Assembly (NCBI GenBank): GCA_002813895.1
Contig: CP024912.1
Location: 1,364,001-1,428,000 of the forward strand
Direction of reading: 5' to 3'
Length of the DNA: 64,000 nucleotides
DNA from: Cyanobacterium sp. HL-69
GTDB taxonomy: Bacteria; Cyanobacteriota; Cyanobacteriia; Cyanobacteriales; Cyanobacteriaceae
The notes under the pieces were generated by a model, which saw only the letters and a program-made list of their open reading frames with translations, had not been told where the DNA came from and did no database searches. The position numbers and the translations under genes are program-made. Of the stretch, positions 18,716 through 28,127 are shown one piece after another (within the stretch, counting starts at the first letter, position 1; every line of letters begins with the position of its first letter).

Positions 18716-19046
18716 ACTTTCACAGGGGATAAAAAAACTGGTGGAGAATATTTTTGCTTGGGGAAAATTTCAACAATCATATCTAGTATAACTTACACCA
18801 TAGGATCATTTTTTCATCAAAACCCCGAATATCATTCAGAAAATGACATTACTTAATCATGGCATGAAATATAATTGAGTAGCCGTTAACTACCACACAC
18901 CAAAATATTATTACGGTTCTCTGTTCTCTGTTCCCCATTCCCTAATTAATGATAAACTTGTCAGGTTGAGTACAAGTTGCATATAGTAACCGAATATACT
19001 TATCATTGTTAGAGCGAATCTATAGAGAATAACAACATTAATTTTT
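18716..19046 (+). promoter_or_regulatory. 331-base spacer upstream of tig
   Basis: The spacer lies between the divergent starts of the DUF3611 gene and tig. TATACT at 18995-19000 is a possible -10 for tig with no good -35. A heptamer-type repeat (TTCTCTGTTCCCCATTCCC) lies near 18918-18940. I see no small gene or structured RNA here. Confidence 0.35.
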
Positions 19047-20429
19047 ATGAAAATTACTCAGGAAAAACTTCCTGCTAGTCAAATCGGTTTAGAAATCGAA
19101 ATCCCAGCAGAAACCTCCAAAAAAACCTATGAGAAAGTAATTACACAAATTGCCAGAACTACCAATATCCCTGGTTTTCGTCAAGGTAAAGTTCCCCGTC
19201 CTATTCTGTTACAACGTTTAGGTCACGATAGAATTAAGGCGGCGGTATTGGAGGAGTTAATTCAGGATAGCCTAAAAACAGCCATTGAACAAGAGTCCAT
19301 CGAGTCTTTGGGTAACTATTCTTTACGCTCTGAATTTGAGGAGTTAGTTAATAATTATCAACCTGGAAATGCCTTTGTATTTAAAGCCGCCGTTGATGTT
19401 CCCCCCGAGGTTACTTTAGGTCAATATCAGGGCTTAAAGGTTCAAGCAGAAGAAATAAAGTATGATCCTGAAGCTGTTAATGGTCTAATTGAGGAGCAAA
19501 GACAGCGTTTAGCTACCCTTGTACCTGTGGAAGACAGAGCGGCTCAAATGGGCGACACTGCGATCGTTGATTTTGAAGGTCGTAAACCTGCTGAAAATGA
19601 AGGGGAAGAAGGTGAATTGATTGAAGGGACTAAGGCTGAGGAGTTCCAAGTTGAGTTAGCCGAAGGCAAGTTTATCCCCGGTTTTGTAGAAGGCATCGTG
19701 GGAATGAATATTGATGAGAGCAAAAAACTTGATCTAACTTTCCCTGAAGATTATCCTCAAAAAGAATTGGCTAGTCAACCTGTAATTTTCTCTATCACTC
19801 TCAAGGATTTGAAGGAGAAGGAATTACCTGAAGTGGATGATGAGTTTGTGAAAGAGGTTAGCGAATTTGAAACCGTTGCCGAGTTACGGGAATCTTTGGA
19901 AAAGCAGTATCAGGAAAAGGCTGAAAATGATACTAAGCTAAATATTCAAGGGGCTTTGGTGGATGAGCTTTTAAAACATACTACCATCGAAATTCCTGAG
20001 ACAATGATGGAGGAGGAAGTACAAAACCTCTTGATGCAAACTGCCAATGAAATTCAGCGTATGGGGGTTGATGTTAATCAATTCTTTACCAGAGAAATGG
20101 TTGGTAAAATGCGTGAAACTGCCCGTCCTGAAGCGAGTAAGAATCTCCATACTAATCTCATCATTGAAAAGATTGCGGAGCAAGAATCTATTACTCTGAC
20201 TGAGGAAGAAATTAGCGAGAAAATCGCTGAGGTTACTAAAGAGATGAACTCCAGTGAAATTGATCAAAACAAGTTACAGAAGTTTGTGAAAAATGATCTT
20301 TTATCCGACAAGGTTTTGACTTTTTTACAAGAAAAAAATGAGGTTGAGTTGGTGCCTGAAGGTAGTTTGACTCCCGAGGAAGGGGAAGCAACCTCGGAAG
20401 GTGAAGTTGAGCAAGTGAGCGCTGAATAA
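19047..20429 (+). CDS. tig: Trigger factor (ribosome-associated chaperone, PPIase)
   Basis: The 460-residue protein has the three trigger-factor parts: an N-terminal ribosome-binding domain with GFRQGKVPRPIL (the ribosome-docking signature, near 43-54), a central FKBP-type prolyl isomerase domain (about 155-250, DTAIVDFEGRK and FIPGFVEGIVGM), and a C-terminal helical chaperone domain. The final 30 residues are very acidic (EEGEATSEGEVEQVSAE). It binds nascent chains at the ribosome exit. The usual clpP-clpX neighbours are absent; queF follows about 105 bases later. Confidence 0.96.
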   Translation: MKITQEKLPASQIGLEIEIPAETSKKTYEKVITQIARTTNIPGFRQGKVPRPILLQRLGHDRIKAAVLEELIQDSLKTAIEQESIESLGNYSLRSEFEELVNNYQPGNAFVFKAAVDVPPEVTLGQYQGLKVQAEEIKYDPEAVNGLIEEQRQRLATLVPVEDRAAQMGDTAIVDFEGRKPAENEGEEGELIEGTKAEEFQVELAEGKFIPGFVEGIVGMNIDESKKLDLTFPEDYPQKELASQPVIFSITLKDLKEKELPEVDDEFVKEVSEFETVAELRESLEKQYQEKAENDTKLNIQGALVDELLKHTTIEIPETMMEEEVQNLLMQTANEIQRMGVDVNQFFTREMVGKMRETARPEASKNLHTNLIIEKIAEQESITLTEEEISEKIAEVTKEMNSSEIDQNKLQKFVKNDLLSDKVLTFLQEKNEVELVPEGSLTPEEGEATSEGEVEQVSAE

Positions 20430-20534
20430 TTCTCTAAGATTATTTTTCGTTTTTTACCCCAAACCCTTTTTATATGAGGGGGAGGGGCATCTTTTTTATT
20501 AGAATTGTTATTGTTGTTTTATTAGGTTAAGGTT

Positions 20535-20930
20535 ATGGCTGAAGATAAAAAAGAAATGATGTATGGGGAAAGGGCGATCGCCGAGGGATCCTTGATTACA
20601 TTTCCCAATCCTCGTCCTGGTAGGGTTTACAACGTCAGCGTGACGTTACCAGAGTTTACTTGTAAATGTCCTTTTTCTGGTTATCCAGATTTTGCCACTA
20701 TTTACATTAACTATTCCCCCGATCAAAAAGTGGTGGAATTGAAAGCGATTAAACTTTATATTAACAACTATCGCGATCGCTATATATCCCATGAGGAATG
20801 TATTAATCAGATTTTAGATGATTTTGTAGAAGCCTGTGACCCCCTTTATATGTCCGTTAAAGGGGACTTTTACCCCAGAGGTAATGTCCATACAGTCATT
20901 GAAGTAGAACACAAAAAAAACCCCCAATAA
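20535..20930 (+). CDS. queF: NADPH-dependent 7-cyano-7-deazaguanine reductase (preQ1 synthase)
   Basis: The 131-residue protein is the short, type I QueF. It has EFTCKCPFSGYPDFATI with the catalytic Cys and Asp, VVELKAIKLYINNYRDRYISHEE with the NADPH/substrate Glu-His region, and a PRGNVHTVIEVE end. It reduces preQ0 to preQ1 in queuosine biosynthesis. No preQ1 riboswitch-like structure is obvious in the 105 bases ahead. The AlkB-like gene starts 11 bases after its stop, so they probably form an operon. Confidence 0.95.
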   Translation: MAEDKKEMMYGERAIAEGSLITFPNPRPGRVYNVSVTLPEFTCKCPFSGYPDFATIYINYSPDQKVVELKAIKLYINNYRDRYISHEECINQILDDFVEACDPLYMSVKGDFYPRGNVHTVIEVEHKKNPQ

Positions 20931-20941
20931 CCCCAAAAGCG

Positions 20942-21535
20942 ATGGCAAAAATAGAGTTACCTTACAGTGAAATATATTACTATCCCGACTTTTTTGACTC
21001 TGCCACCAGTGATGTTTTATTTACTGAATTACATAGAGAAATTGAGTGGCGACAGGATAATATTACAGTGTACGGGAAAACTCATTTACAGCCTCGCCTA
21101 ACGGCTTGGTATGCCGACGAAGGCTTAACCTATACCTATTCTAATCTCACCATGTATCCCAATCCTTGGATTGATTGTTTGGAGCAGATAAAGGACAAGA
21201 TAGAATTTTTGTTGAATGTAAAATTTAACAGTGTCTTACTCAATTATTATCGCCATGGCAAAGATAGTATGGGATGGCACAGTGATAATGAACCAGAATT
21301 AGGAAAAAATCCCCTCATCGCTTCGGTTAGCTTTGGGGGAGAAAGACGTTTTATGTTAAAAACAAGGGATAAGAAAAACCCCATTAAATCAGAAATATCC
21401 CTTACCCATGGCAGTTTGTTGGTAATGGCAGGAGAAACTCAACATTATTGGCTACATCAAATCCCTAAAACATCCAAGTCCGTTAAACCAAGAATTAACC
21501 TCACTTTTCGACTAATTAACCAAGAATTACAGTGA
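20942..21535 (+). CDS. AlkB-like 2-oxoglutarate/Fe(II) dioxygenase
   Basis: The 197-residue protein has the AlkB core: NYYRHGKDSMGWHSDNEPELG with the Fe-binding His-x-Asp (near 111-113), SVSFGGERRFMLK, GSLLVMAGETQHYWLHQIP with the distal His, and the 2-oxoglutarate-binding RINLTFR near 187-193. The family removes alkyl groups from DNA or RNA bases. The layout (HSDNEPELG) is closest to ALKBH2/3-type enzymes. It follows queF by 11 bases, which may indicate a shared transcript and perhaps an RNA-modification context. Confidence 0.88.
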   Translation: MAKIELPYSEIYYYPDFFDSATSDVLFTELHREIEWRQDNITVYGKTHLQPRLTAWYADEGLTYTYSNLTMYPNPWIDCLEQIKDKIEFLLNVKFNSVLLNYYRHGKDSMGWHSDNEPELGKNPLIASVSFGGERRFMLKTRDKKNPIKSEISLTHGSLLVMAGETQHYWLHQIPKTSKSVKPRINLTFRLINQELQ

Positions 21536-21596
21536 GTCCGATAAATGGAAGTTGTGACAGTGGATAAGAGACAAAGGGAAATAATCACCCCAATTT

Positions 21597-22742
21597 TTAC
21601 TTTTTGCGATAAAAACGCTTAATAGATTCAATAATAGCCGTCACAGCCTGTAAATTTTCGTCTTGCTCTAACCCTTCAATAGGAGAATTTGCCACGTGTT
21701 GCATTTTTTTAGCAATTACTTCTATATTTTTATCGTAATGCTCAAACATTCTGATAAGAAGATCATCAAAACTACAAGTTCTCACAATAGACCAATGTTG
21801 TTCTAGGGTATCAATATCATATACTGCATAGAATAAAAGAATCTTAGCACGGAGAGGATTAGTATATTGCATTATTTCCTGTTTAAGTTCAAATAGATTT
21901 TCTATTTTTAGCCAAGGAATAATCTGCCCTTCTGGCACACTGCTAGGGGTTACATCTCTTTTTACCTCTTCTGTCGGTTGCGATATTTCTTGGGGTTGTG
22001 ATGGAGTAGAGGTTTGGGACTTTTCTGTTTCCTGAGTTGCTTTCTTCGATTGTGCTTTAATTAGCTGGGTTTCTTCGTCTCCAGAATTAGTATCTTTATC
22101 TATATCTCTCACTTCGTAGGGGTATAAATGACTAAAGTTATCCATGATGGTATCGGCGATGAATGTATAAAAATTCTGGCGATTGATGCTTGATACCACC
22201 ATATCAAGGGCTTTTTTTAGTCTTTTACTACTGGGATAAAGTTCTTTTATTTCACGGATTAAGTCTCTCATGTCATACATATCGATGACATTTATATCTG
22301 CTTCCCAGTATTGCTTACACACAGCAAAAATTACTTTTTTCATTCTTGCTGATTCTTCATGATTTTGAATCGCTTCTGTAATGGCCTCGACTATTTCTGT
22401 GTCAGAAGTCTCATTTTCTTCGATATAGTCTTCTTCAACGGGAATAATTTGGTATAAATCAGACATACGTCTCAAAACATAAGTGGCAATTTTTTTATAA
22501 ATAGTTTTGCGATTTAATGTTTCTACCGCATGATGAAGTAGGGCTTTAAGATCTTCTAAGGTGGGGTTTGTTTGATGTAAATTTTCTAATAAATCAAAAA
22601 AGGAATAGTCATTGATAACATTAATATCGGTTTCCCAATATCTTTGACTAACATAAAATACTAACTTTTTTGCCCTGAGTGCTTCCTTAGAGTTGCTTAA
22701 ATCTTGTGCTATACTTTCAATTATATCTGACGATAAGACCAT
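21597..22742 (-). CDS. Unknown protein with three repeats of an 80-residue helical domain
   Basis: The 381-residue soluble protein contains two clear copies of one domain, at about 23-98 and 132-208. They share RA/RMKK-hF-V-x-QYWE-x-DINVI-x-Y and, 36 residues on, a NR-x-xhY/F-x-hIA segment ending SDLY or SHLY. A third, degenerate copy runs from about 296 to 378. A Ser/Thr/Gln/Glu-rich linker (215-275) separates copies 2 and 3. I do not recognise a named family. The repeats are alpha-helical in character, so a scaffold or signalling-adaptor role is possible, but no function should be assumed. Confidence 0.75.
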   Translation of the reverse strand: MVLSSDIIESIAQDLSNSKEALRAKKLVFYVSQRYWETDINVINDYSFFDLLENLHQTNPTLEDLKALLHHAVETLNRKTIYKKIATYVLRRMSDLYQIIPVEEDYIEENETSDTEIVEAITEAIQNHEESARMKKVIFAVCKQYWEADINVIDMYDMRDLIREIKELYPSSKRLKKALDMVVSSINRQNFYTFIADTIMDNFSHLYPYEVRDIDKDTNSGDEETQLIKAQSKKATQETEKSQTSTPSQPQEISQPTEEVKRDVTPSSVPEGQIIPWLKIENLFELKQEIMQYTNPLRAKILLFYAVYDIDTLEQHWSIVRTCSFDDLLIRMFEHYDKNIEVIAKKMQHVANSPIEGLEQDENLQAVTAIIESIKRFYRKK

Positions 22743-22970
22743 TTAATTTCGTCGGGAATGATTTGTTCTTTTTCTTGAAATTATAACTGATTCATACACT
22801 CCATCGATTTATTCCCTAAACCATTTTTGATGGCATTAGCCAAAAATAGAGATCATGGGGAGTAAAAGACTATGGATTAGCTATTTCTCGCAAAACTATG
22901 GAAATAGTAATGATGAAATTTCAAAAAAATTTAAACAATCATTTTTAATATTTTGTACCTTGAGAAAAAA

Positions 22971-23621
22971 TCATTTGCGCAAATGAGAGGGCAATTCAAT
23001 GTGAGGAAGAATTAACCGTAATTCATCATAGGAAATTAAACCAAAGTTCATGATGGTGGGTAAGGGTAAGTGACAATCGATTAAAGTTGTCCTGATGCGT
23101 TCTTTCGATTCACCACCATTAATGATTAAAGCTACGTCATTACCAAATAATTGTTCGGCAACCTTGGCATTATTAGCCCTATAATCTCCCCCTAAACTGG
23201 CTGTACCTGCAACGATGGGAAATGGAGATTGATCGACTAATTGATAGATGAAATCATCAGGACAGGAAACAAAGATGGTGTTATGCCCTGCGGTGACGGT
23301 ATCGGAGAGGTTATTACGATGGGGAATGATGATACTGATAGGAAGGGGAAATTGATTAACTAAGACTTGAGCATCATTGTCTAAAAGGGCATAGTCGGGG
23401 AGTTTTTGTTGGTGGGATAATAATGTTAAGGGTTTACGGGGATTCCATTTTTTTAGTTCATGAATTTTTTTACAGGCATTGGAGTTTAAACCGTTGGCTA
23501 GAAGGAGATAAACCATATCGGTGTGTAAAATTACTATTTGCCCTTTGTCTAGGTAATCAATGATTTTTGGAATAATATTAATGGATTTAGGCTGAATTTT
23601 GCTCATGTGATAATTGCTCAA
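22971..23621 (-). CDS. Degenerate YrdC/Sua5-like protein
   Basis: The 216-residue protein follows the YrdC fold: LDKGQIVILHTDMVYLLLA at the place of the canonical PTDTVYGL motif, KKWNPRKPLTLL in place of KxRPxxKPL, PLPISIIIPHRNNLSDTV, and VAGTASLGGDYRANNA in place of TSANxSG. The key PTDT and SAN residues are altered, so ordinary threonylcarbamoyl-AMP synthesis is doubtful. It could bind nucleotide or RNA without catalysis. A canonical YrdC-family gene exists at 12206, so this is a second member. Start at 23621 or at the Met five codons on. Confidence 0.7.
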   Translation of the reverse strand: MSNYHMSKIQPKSINIIPKIIDYLDKGQIVILHTDMVYLLLANGLNSNACKKIHELKKWNPRKPLTLLSHQQKLPDYALLDNDAQVLVNQFPLPISIIIPHRNNLSDTVTAGHNTIFVSCPDDFIYQLVDQSPFPIVAGTASLGGDYRANNAKVAEQLFGNDVALIINGGESKERIRTTLIDCHLPLPTIMNFGLISYDELRLILPHIELPSHLRK

Positions 23622-23719
23622 TATTTCTGTTAAATATTATACGTTATGCTATTTTTGCATCATGCTGTTTACGCATCGAAAATATTCATTAAAACCATAG
23701 AACAAAAGTTATTTTCCCG

Positions 23720-24418
23720 TTAAAAAAGTAAGAATGCTGGTGGCGGTGTCCAGAGGGCAATTTCAAATAAATCCCTTGCCCCTGTCATGGCTTGTCCTAA
23801 AAATAAAAGTAGGGCGATACAATTAACGATGATGTGAATGTTGCGCCATTTATGAGTTTTATCTTTGTATATCTCGTTAATGATGGCAATGGAAAATATC
23901 ATCAATAGGGTTACGGTAACTCCATAATAGTAGTGGGAGATGTACCATTCATCGCCTCTACGAAATACACCGTCTTGGCAACCAAGGATGACGACTGCCA
24001 TACCGCTAAGGGTAGCGAATATTCCTCGCCATAGTTTGGTTTTAGCTATGTAAAGTAATATGTAAGTGGCGATCGCCCCTAAAAACATTAAAATAATAAA
24101 ACTAAACTGAAAAAAATCTGTTTCCCAAAGTCTATTCTCGATAATATTTTTAGCCACAATAGGACGAAACAAACCGATAAGACTAACGATTACCACGGCG
24201 GTAGAGAGTTTTTTCCCTATGTCTACATGGTTTTTTCCCACTGAGGGTGGAATAGAACTTTTATCCCCTGCCTTGATGGCAAGTCGTCTTTGGCGAGTAT
24301 CCCAAGCAAAATAGGATACAATACCGATGAGAGGAAACACACCTATGACCGCTAAAATGGGATGTACGATAATGGAAAATTGCTCGGCATTCATGATAAT
24401 AACTAGGTAGTGCAACAA
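23720..24418 (-). CDS. DUF4079 family membrane protein
   Basis: The 232-residue protein has about six hydrophobic helices. The VHPILAVIGVFPLIGIVSYFAWDTRQRR start, AGDKSSIPPSVGKNHVDIGKKL loop and TGARDLFEIALW end fit the cyanobacterial DUF4079 family. Conserved histidines in the helices (SIIVHP, KNHVDIG, YISHYYYG) resemble haem-binding membrane proteins, but I cannot show haem binding. The frame also opens at Met9 (MNAEQFS), which may be the true start because the family begins near there. Confidence 0.78.
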   Translation of the reverse strand: MLHYLVIIMNAEQFSIIVHPILAVIGVFPLIGIVSYFAWDTRQRRLAIKAGDKSSIPPSVGKNHVDIGKKLSTAVVIVSLIGLFRPIVAKNIIENRLWETDFFQFSFIILMFLGAIATYILLYIAKTKLWRGIFATLSGMAVVILGCQDGVFRRGDEWYISHYYYGVTVTLLMIFSIAIINEIYKDKTHKWRNIHIIVNCIALLLFLGQAMTGARDLFEIALWTPPPAFLLF

Positions 24419-24637
24419 AAAATAATTTATTGGGGACTGTGGTAGCTATTAGCAGTTAGGCATTAGGTTATAATGCCATTAATTAAGAACTTGCACCACA
24501 CACAAAATTATGGAAACTGATATAAGGCTATAGTAACCCATAATATTTTAGTCTCCTCCCATGGCTAATTAGTTCACAATGGTTGAATCTAATTATGAAT
24601 TTCTTTGCCACCGATGAAACATTAATTGACTTACTAG

Positions 24638-25642
24638 ATGAACATTTCCCCTGCCCTTGCTCAAAAACTAGCTACGCCCTTAAAAATTGGTTCTATGGAG
24701 GTTAATAGCCGTGTGTTACAGTCTCCTTTGTCGGGGGTGACTGATTTGGTGTTCCGTCGTTTGGTGAGGCGTTATGCCCCCCAATCCATGACCTATACAG
24801 AGATGGTTAATGCGACGGAATTGAGCCATATGAAAAAGTTACCCCGTCTGATGGAAATTGATCCTGATGAGCAGCCTATTAGTATTCAGTTATTCGATTG
24901 TCGTCCCGATTTTATGGCTCAGGCAGCCGTTAAGGCGGTGCAGGAGGGGGCGCAAACGGTGGATATAAATATGGGTTGCCCTGTGAATAAAATTACTAAA
25001 AGAGGGGGCGGCTCAAGATTATTGAGGGAGCCAGAAGTGGCGATCGCACTGGTACGGGAAGTTAAAGGGGCGGTGGATGTACCCGTGACGGTTAAAACCC
25101 GCTTGGGATGGAATGATCAAGAAATTAATATTATTGAATTTGCTCAACGCATGGAGGAAGCGGGGGCAGATATGATTACCATTCATGGACGCACCAGAGA
25201 GCAAGGTTACACGGGCAATGCAAGATGGGAGTTTATCACCCAGGTGAAGAAAAAGTTAACTATTCCCGTCATTGCCAATGGAGATATATTTTCCCTCGAA
25301 GATGCCCTCCGTTGTCTGGAAATGACTCAGGCAGATGGGGTGATGTGTTCCCGTGGTACTTTGGGTTATCCTTTTTTGGTGGGGGAAATTGACCATTTTT
25401 TGAAAACAGGAATTAACCCCGTTTATCCTACCATCAGGCAAAAATTGGAATGTGCCAAGGAGCATTTACAGGGCTTGTGGGAATATAAGGGTTATAAAGG
25501 CATTCTGCAATCCCGTAAACATCTGGCTTGGTATTGTAAGGGTTTTGAGGGGGCTTCAGAATTAAGAGATAAATGTTCTCGCATCGAATCGGTGACGGAA
25601 GGTTATGATTTGTTAGATGCTGCGATCGCCCTAATACCTTGA
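24638..25642 (+). CDS. dus: tRNA-dihydrouridine synthase (DusB/NifR3 type)
   Basis: The 334-residue protein has LQSPLSGVTDLVFRRL (FMN site), MVNATEL, SIQLFDCRPD, DINMGCPVNKITKRGGGSRLL with the catalytic Cys, VTVKTRLGWND, ITIHGRTREQGYTG and IPVIANGDIFS. It reduces uridine to dihydrouridine in tRNA D-loops with FMN and NADPH. The motif set is complete and fits the NifR3/DusB group. Its 3' end overlaps the convergent rhodanese gene by 12 bases. Confidence 0.93.
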   Translation: MNISPALAQKLATPLKIGSMEVNSRVLQSPLSGVTDLVFRRLVRRYAPQSMTYTEMVNATELSHMKKLPRLMEIDPDEQPISIQLFDCRPDFMAQAAVKAVQEGAQTVDINMGCPVNKITKRGGGSRLLREPEVAIALVREVKGAVDVPVTVKTRLGWNDQEINIIEFAQRMEEAGADMITIHGRTREQGYTGNARWEFITQVKKKLTIPVIANGDIFSLEDALRCLEMTQADGVMCSRGTLGYPFLVGEIDHFLKTGINPVYPTIRQKLECAKEHLQGLWEYKGYKGILQSRKHLAWYCKGFEGASELRDKCSRIESVTEGYDLLDAAIALIP

Positions 25643-25978
25643 GAGGGAGTCATCCACATACACCGCATAGGCATCGATACCCCCCGACAGGTTTTTCACA
25701 TTTTGGAACCCTTGATGAAGCAACCACTGGCACATCTGAGCGGATCTGATACCGTGGTGGCACATGACGATGGTTTCTTTTTCCGGGTCTAATTCCGTCA
25801 TGATTTTAGATGACCATTGCTCATATTCACTGAGGGGCAAAATGATAAAATGGGGCAAAGAGGCGATCGCGACTTCTTGCAACTCTCTCACATCAAGTAA
25901 TTGCACCATGTCAGGACGATCAGCCAAAATCAAAGACAAATCCTGTACCGTTAGGCTAGACATCTGATTCATTATCAA
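25631..25978 (-). CDS. Rhodanese-domain protein
   Basis: The 115-residue protein is a single rhodanese domain: LTVQDLSLILA, VQLLDVRELQEVAIASLPHFIILPLSE, the active-site loop IVMCHHGIRSAQ (Cys near 73) and a GGIDAYA end. The active Cys and loop Arg are intact, so sulfur transfer is possible. Single-domain rhodaneses serve thiosulfate, persulfide or tRNA thiolation chemistry; the substrate is unknown here. Its stop lies within the end of dus. Confidence 0.88.
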   Translation of the reverse strand: MIMNQMSSLTVQDLSLILADRPDMVQLLDVRELQEVAIASLPHFIILPLSEYEQWSSKIMTELDPEKETIVMCHHGIRSAQMCQWLLHQGFQNVKNLSGGIDAYAVYVDDSLSRY

Positions 25979-26073
25979 TACGATCCAATATGTGATTATT
26001 GAAAAACTTAAGTTGAATTCCTCCTATGATTAACAACTAGGAGGATTCATCCTTTTATGATGAAGGGCGTAAA

Positions 26074-27183
26074 CTACGGTTCAAAACCCATTACCCTTGC
26101 AACCTCTTGTAAATCCGCCTTGATGCCACCTTTGATACCACCTTCACTATTAGTCATAGCACTATCAGGATCCTTCAAACCGTTTCCAGTCAAAACACAT
26201 ACCACCGTGCCATTATCAGGCACCTGATCCTTTAACTTCAATACCCCAGCCACAGAAGCCGCGCTCGCAGGTTCACAGAAAATACCTTCTTCCCTGCCCA
26301 AAATTTTATAAGCCTCTAAAATTTCACTGTCGGTTACAGCATTAAACTCCCCATTAGAAGCCTCCCGCACAGACAAAGCCTTGTCCCAGTTTGCAGGGTT
26401 ACCGATGCGGATAGCGGTAGCAATGGTATCAGGTTTCATAATTTGATGTCCGTGAATTAAAGGAGCCGAACCTGCCGCCTGAAAGCCCATCATGCGAGGA
26501 AGACTGTTACATCTACCTTCCCCTTGATACTGACAAAACCCCATCCAATAAGCGGTAATGTTACCGGCATTGCCCACAGGAATACATACCCAATCAGGGG
26601 CATAACCTAAAGTATCTACCACCTCAAAAGCAGCAGTTTTTTGTCCTTCTAAACGATAAGGGTTAAGGGAATTAACCAAAGTAACGGGGTAGTTATCAGC
26701 AATTTCTCTTACAATGGTTAAAGCATCATCAAAATTACCATCAATGGCAAGAACCTCTGCTCCATAAATCAAAGCCTGAGCTAATTTCCCCAGAGCAACA
26801 TAACCATCAGGGACAATTACAAAAGCTCTCAAACCAGCTCTCGTGGCATAAGCCGCCGCCGCTGCTGATGTGTTTCCCGTACTAGCACAGATTACAGCCT
26901 TTGCCCCTGCCTCCTTGGCTTTGGTAATGGCCATAGTCATTCCCCTATCCTTGAAAGAGCCAGTAGGGTTCAAACCATCATACTTGACAAATACTTTGAC
27001 GTTGCGCCCAATTAAATTAGAAATGTAGGGAACAGGAATTAAAGGAGTGTTTCCTTCTCTAAGGGTGACAACTGGGGTGTTTTCCGTCACGGGCAAATAG
27101 GCTCGATACTCTTCAATCAAACCTCTCCATCCGCTTCTAGGTAAACTATTAAGTGTGTTTGGGGAAATTTTCGTCGCTACCAC
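26074..27183 (-). CDS. thrC: Threonine synthase
   Basis: The 369-residue protein has [15 protein letters not shown], the PLP-lysine segment [12 protein letters not shown] near 72-83, [35 protein letters not shown] and [15 protein letters not shown]. This is the short (class I-like) threonine synthase that converts phosphohomoserine to threonine. The length and PLP motifs are complete. It is monocistronic, with about 230 bases of spacer ahead that show no obvious attenuator. Confidence 0.95.
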   Translation of the reverse strand: MVATKISPNTLNSLPRSGWRGLIEEYRAYLPVTENTPVVTLREGNTPLIPVPYISNLIGRNVKVFVKYDGLNPTGSFKDRGMTMAITKAKEAGAKAVICASTGNTSAAAAAYATRAGLRAFVIVPDGYVALGKLAQALIYGAEVLAIDGNFDDALTIVREIADNYPVTLVNSLNPYRLEGQKTAAFEVVDTLGYAPDWVCIPVGNAGNITAYWMGFCQYQGEGRCNSLPRMMGFQAAGSAPLIHGHQIMKPDTIATAIRIGNPANWDKALSVREASNGEFNAVTDSEILEAYKILGREEGIFCEPASAASVAGVLKLKDQVPDNGTVVCVLTGNGLKDPDSAMTNSEGGIKGGIKADLQEVARVMGFEP

Positions 27184-27412
27184 AGGTGTTAATTTTGAAT
27201 AGATGACTGTCGCAATTATAACATATAGTGTTACTCACTGGTAGGGCTGGTTTATGGTCAATTTTCTTTTGGGGGTAGGTTATGGTGATAGTGGTAGAAA
27301 ATTTCTAACTAAGTCTAAAATTGTCTAAAATTTATTTATCAACAAGTTGCCCATAACCTTTTCTTAAAAAATAGATTTATCATTCTTTTTATATAGCAGT
27401 TGTTCTTTTGTA

Positions 27413-28063
27413 ATGAAAATAAAGTATATTCTAAAACCGAAAAATATAACCCAACATTTCGACACATTTCAATGTATTGTATTTATTTTTGCTGTCATAT
27501 TTTTTCTAATTCTTTCGGGGCTGGTAGTAAGCGATAGATTAAGTTCCGCGGATGTATCTTTCCAAAACTTCCTTCAAGATAGTTTACCTAGTTGGTTTGA
27601 ATATATTGCCAGATTTTTTTATTTTGTAGGTGAGGCAGAAGTTGCTGTTTTTGTAGTTTTATTTAGTTTGATTTTTTTGGTGCGGAAAAGGTTATGGATT
27701 GAAGCTCAAGTGATGGCTTTATCTTCTTTATCTATTCTCTTATTAGTCGATAAAGTATTTAAACCATTATTTGCTATTCCTCGCCCTATAGATCGTATGG
27801 TTGACCATGTTAACGGTTATAGTTATCCTAGTGGTCATGGTTCGGGAAATTTAATTTTATATCTACTCATTGCTTATTTTGTTTCCCAATATTTTCCCCG
27901 CCGAAGGGTTGCTTTATTTAGCTTTGTTGTTATTTTTATGATTTTGATGGGCATCAGTAGTGTTTATTTGGGTGTACATTGGATGACGGACTTTTTGGCT
28001 TCTTACTCTGTTGGTTATATTATTTTTAGTATTTCTATACTATTGTACAAAAGTTCTAAGTAG
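27413..28063 (+). CDS. PAP2-family membrane phosphatase
   Basis: The 216-residue protein has about five or six transmembrane helices and the three PAP2 motifs: K-x6-RP in KPLFAIPRPIDRM, PSGH in SYPSGHGSG, and SSVYLGVHWMTD (near 181-192) with the nucleophile His. The catalytic His pair is present. The family dephosphorylates lipid phosphates (phosphatidic acid, undecaprenyl diphosphate) at the outer membrane face. The substrate is not resolved. The spacing to the EamA gene is 64 bases. Confidence 0.88.
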   Translation: MKIKYILKPKNITQHFDTFQCIVFIFAVIFFLILSGLVVSDRLSSADVSFQNFLQDSLPSWFEYIARFFYFVGEAEVAVFVVLFSLIFLVRKRLWIEAQVMALSSLSILLLVDKVFKPLFAIPRPIDRMVDHVNGYSYPSGHGSGNLILYLLIAYFVSQYFPRRRVALFSFVVIFMILMGISSVYLGVHWMTDFLASYSVGYIIFSISILLYKSSK

Positions 28064-28127
28064 CTTTGAGGATGAGTAAGGGGGATTTTGGTTAAGATTA
28101 AGAAATGTAACAATCTTTGAGTAATCA

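Noticed and set aside
20430-20534. preQ1 riboswitch ahead of queF
   Set aside because: The spacer shows no C-rich loop and A-rich tail arrangement of a preQ1 aptamer.
24595-24705. A 36-codon frame (MNFFATDETLIDLLDEH...) overlapping the start of dus out of frame
   Set aside because: It overlaps the dus coding region and lacks a ribosome site; it is probably chance, though a leader peptide cannot be excluded.
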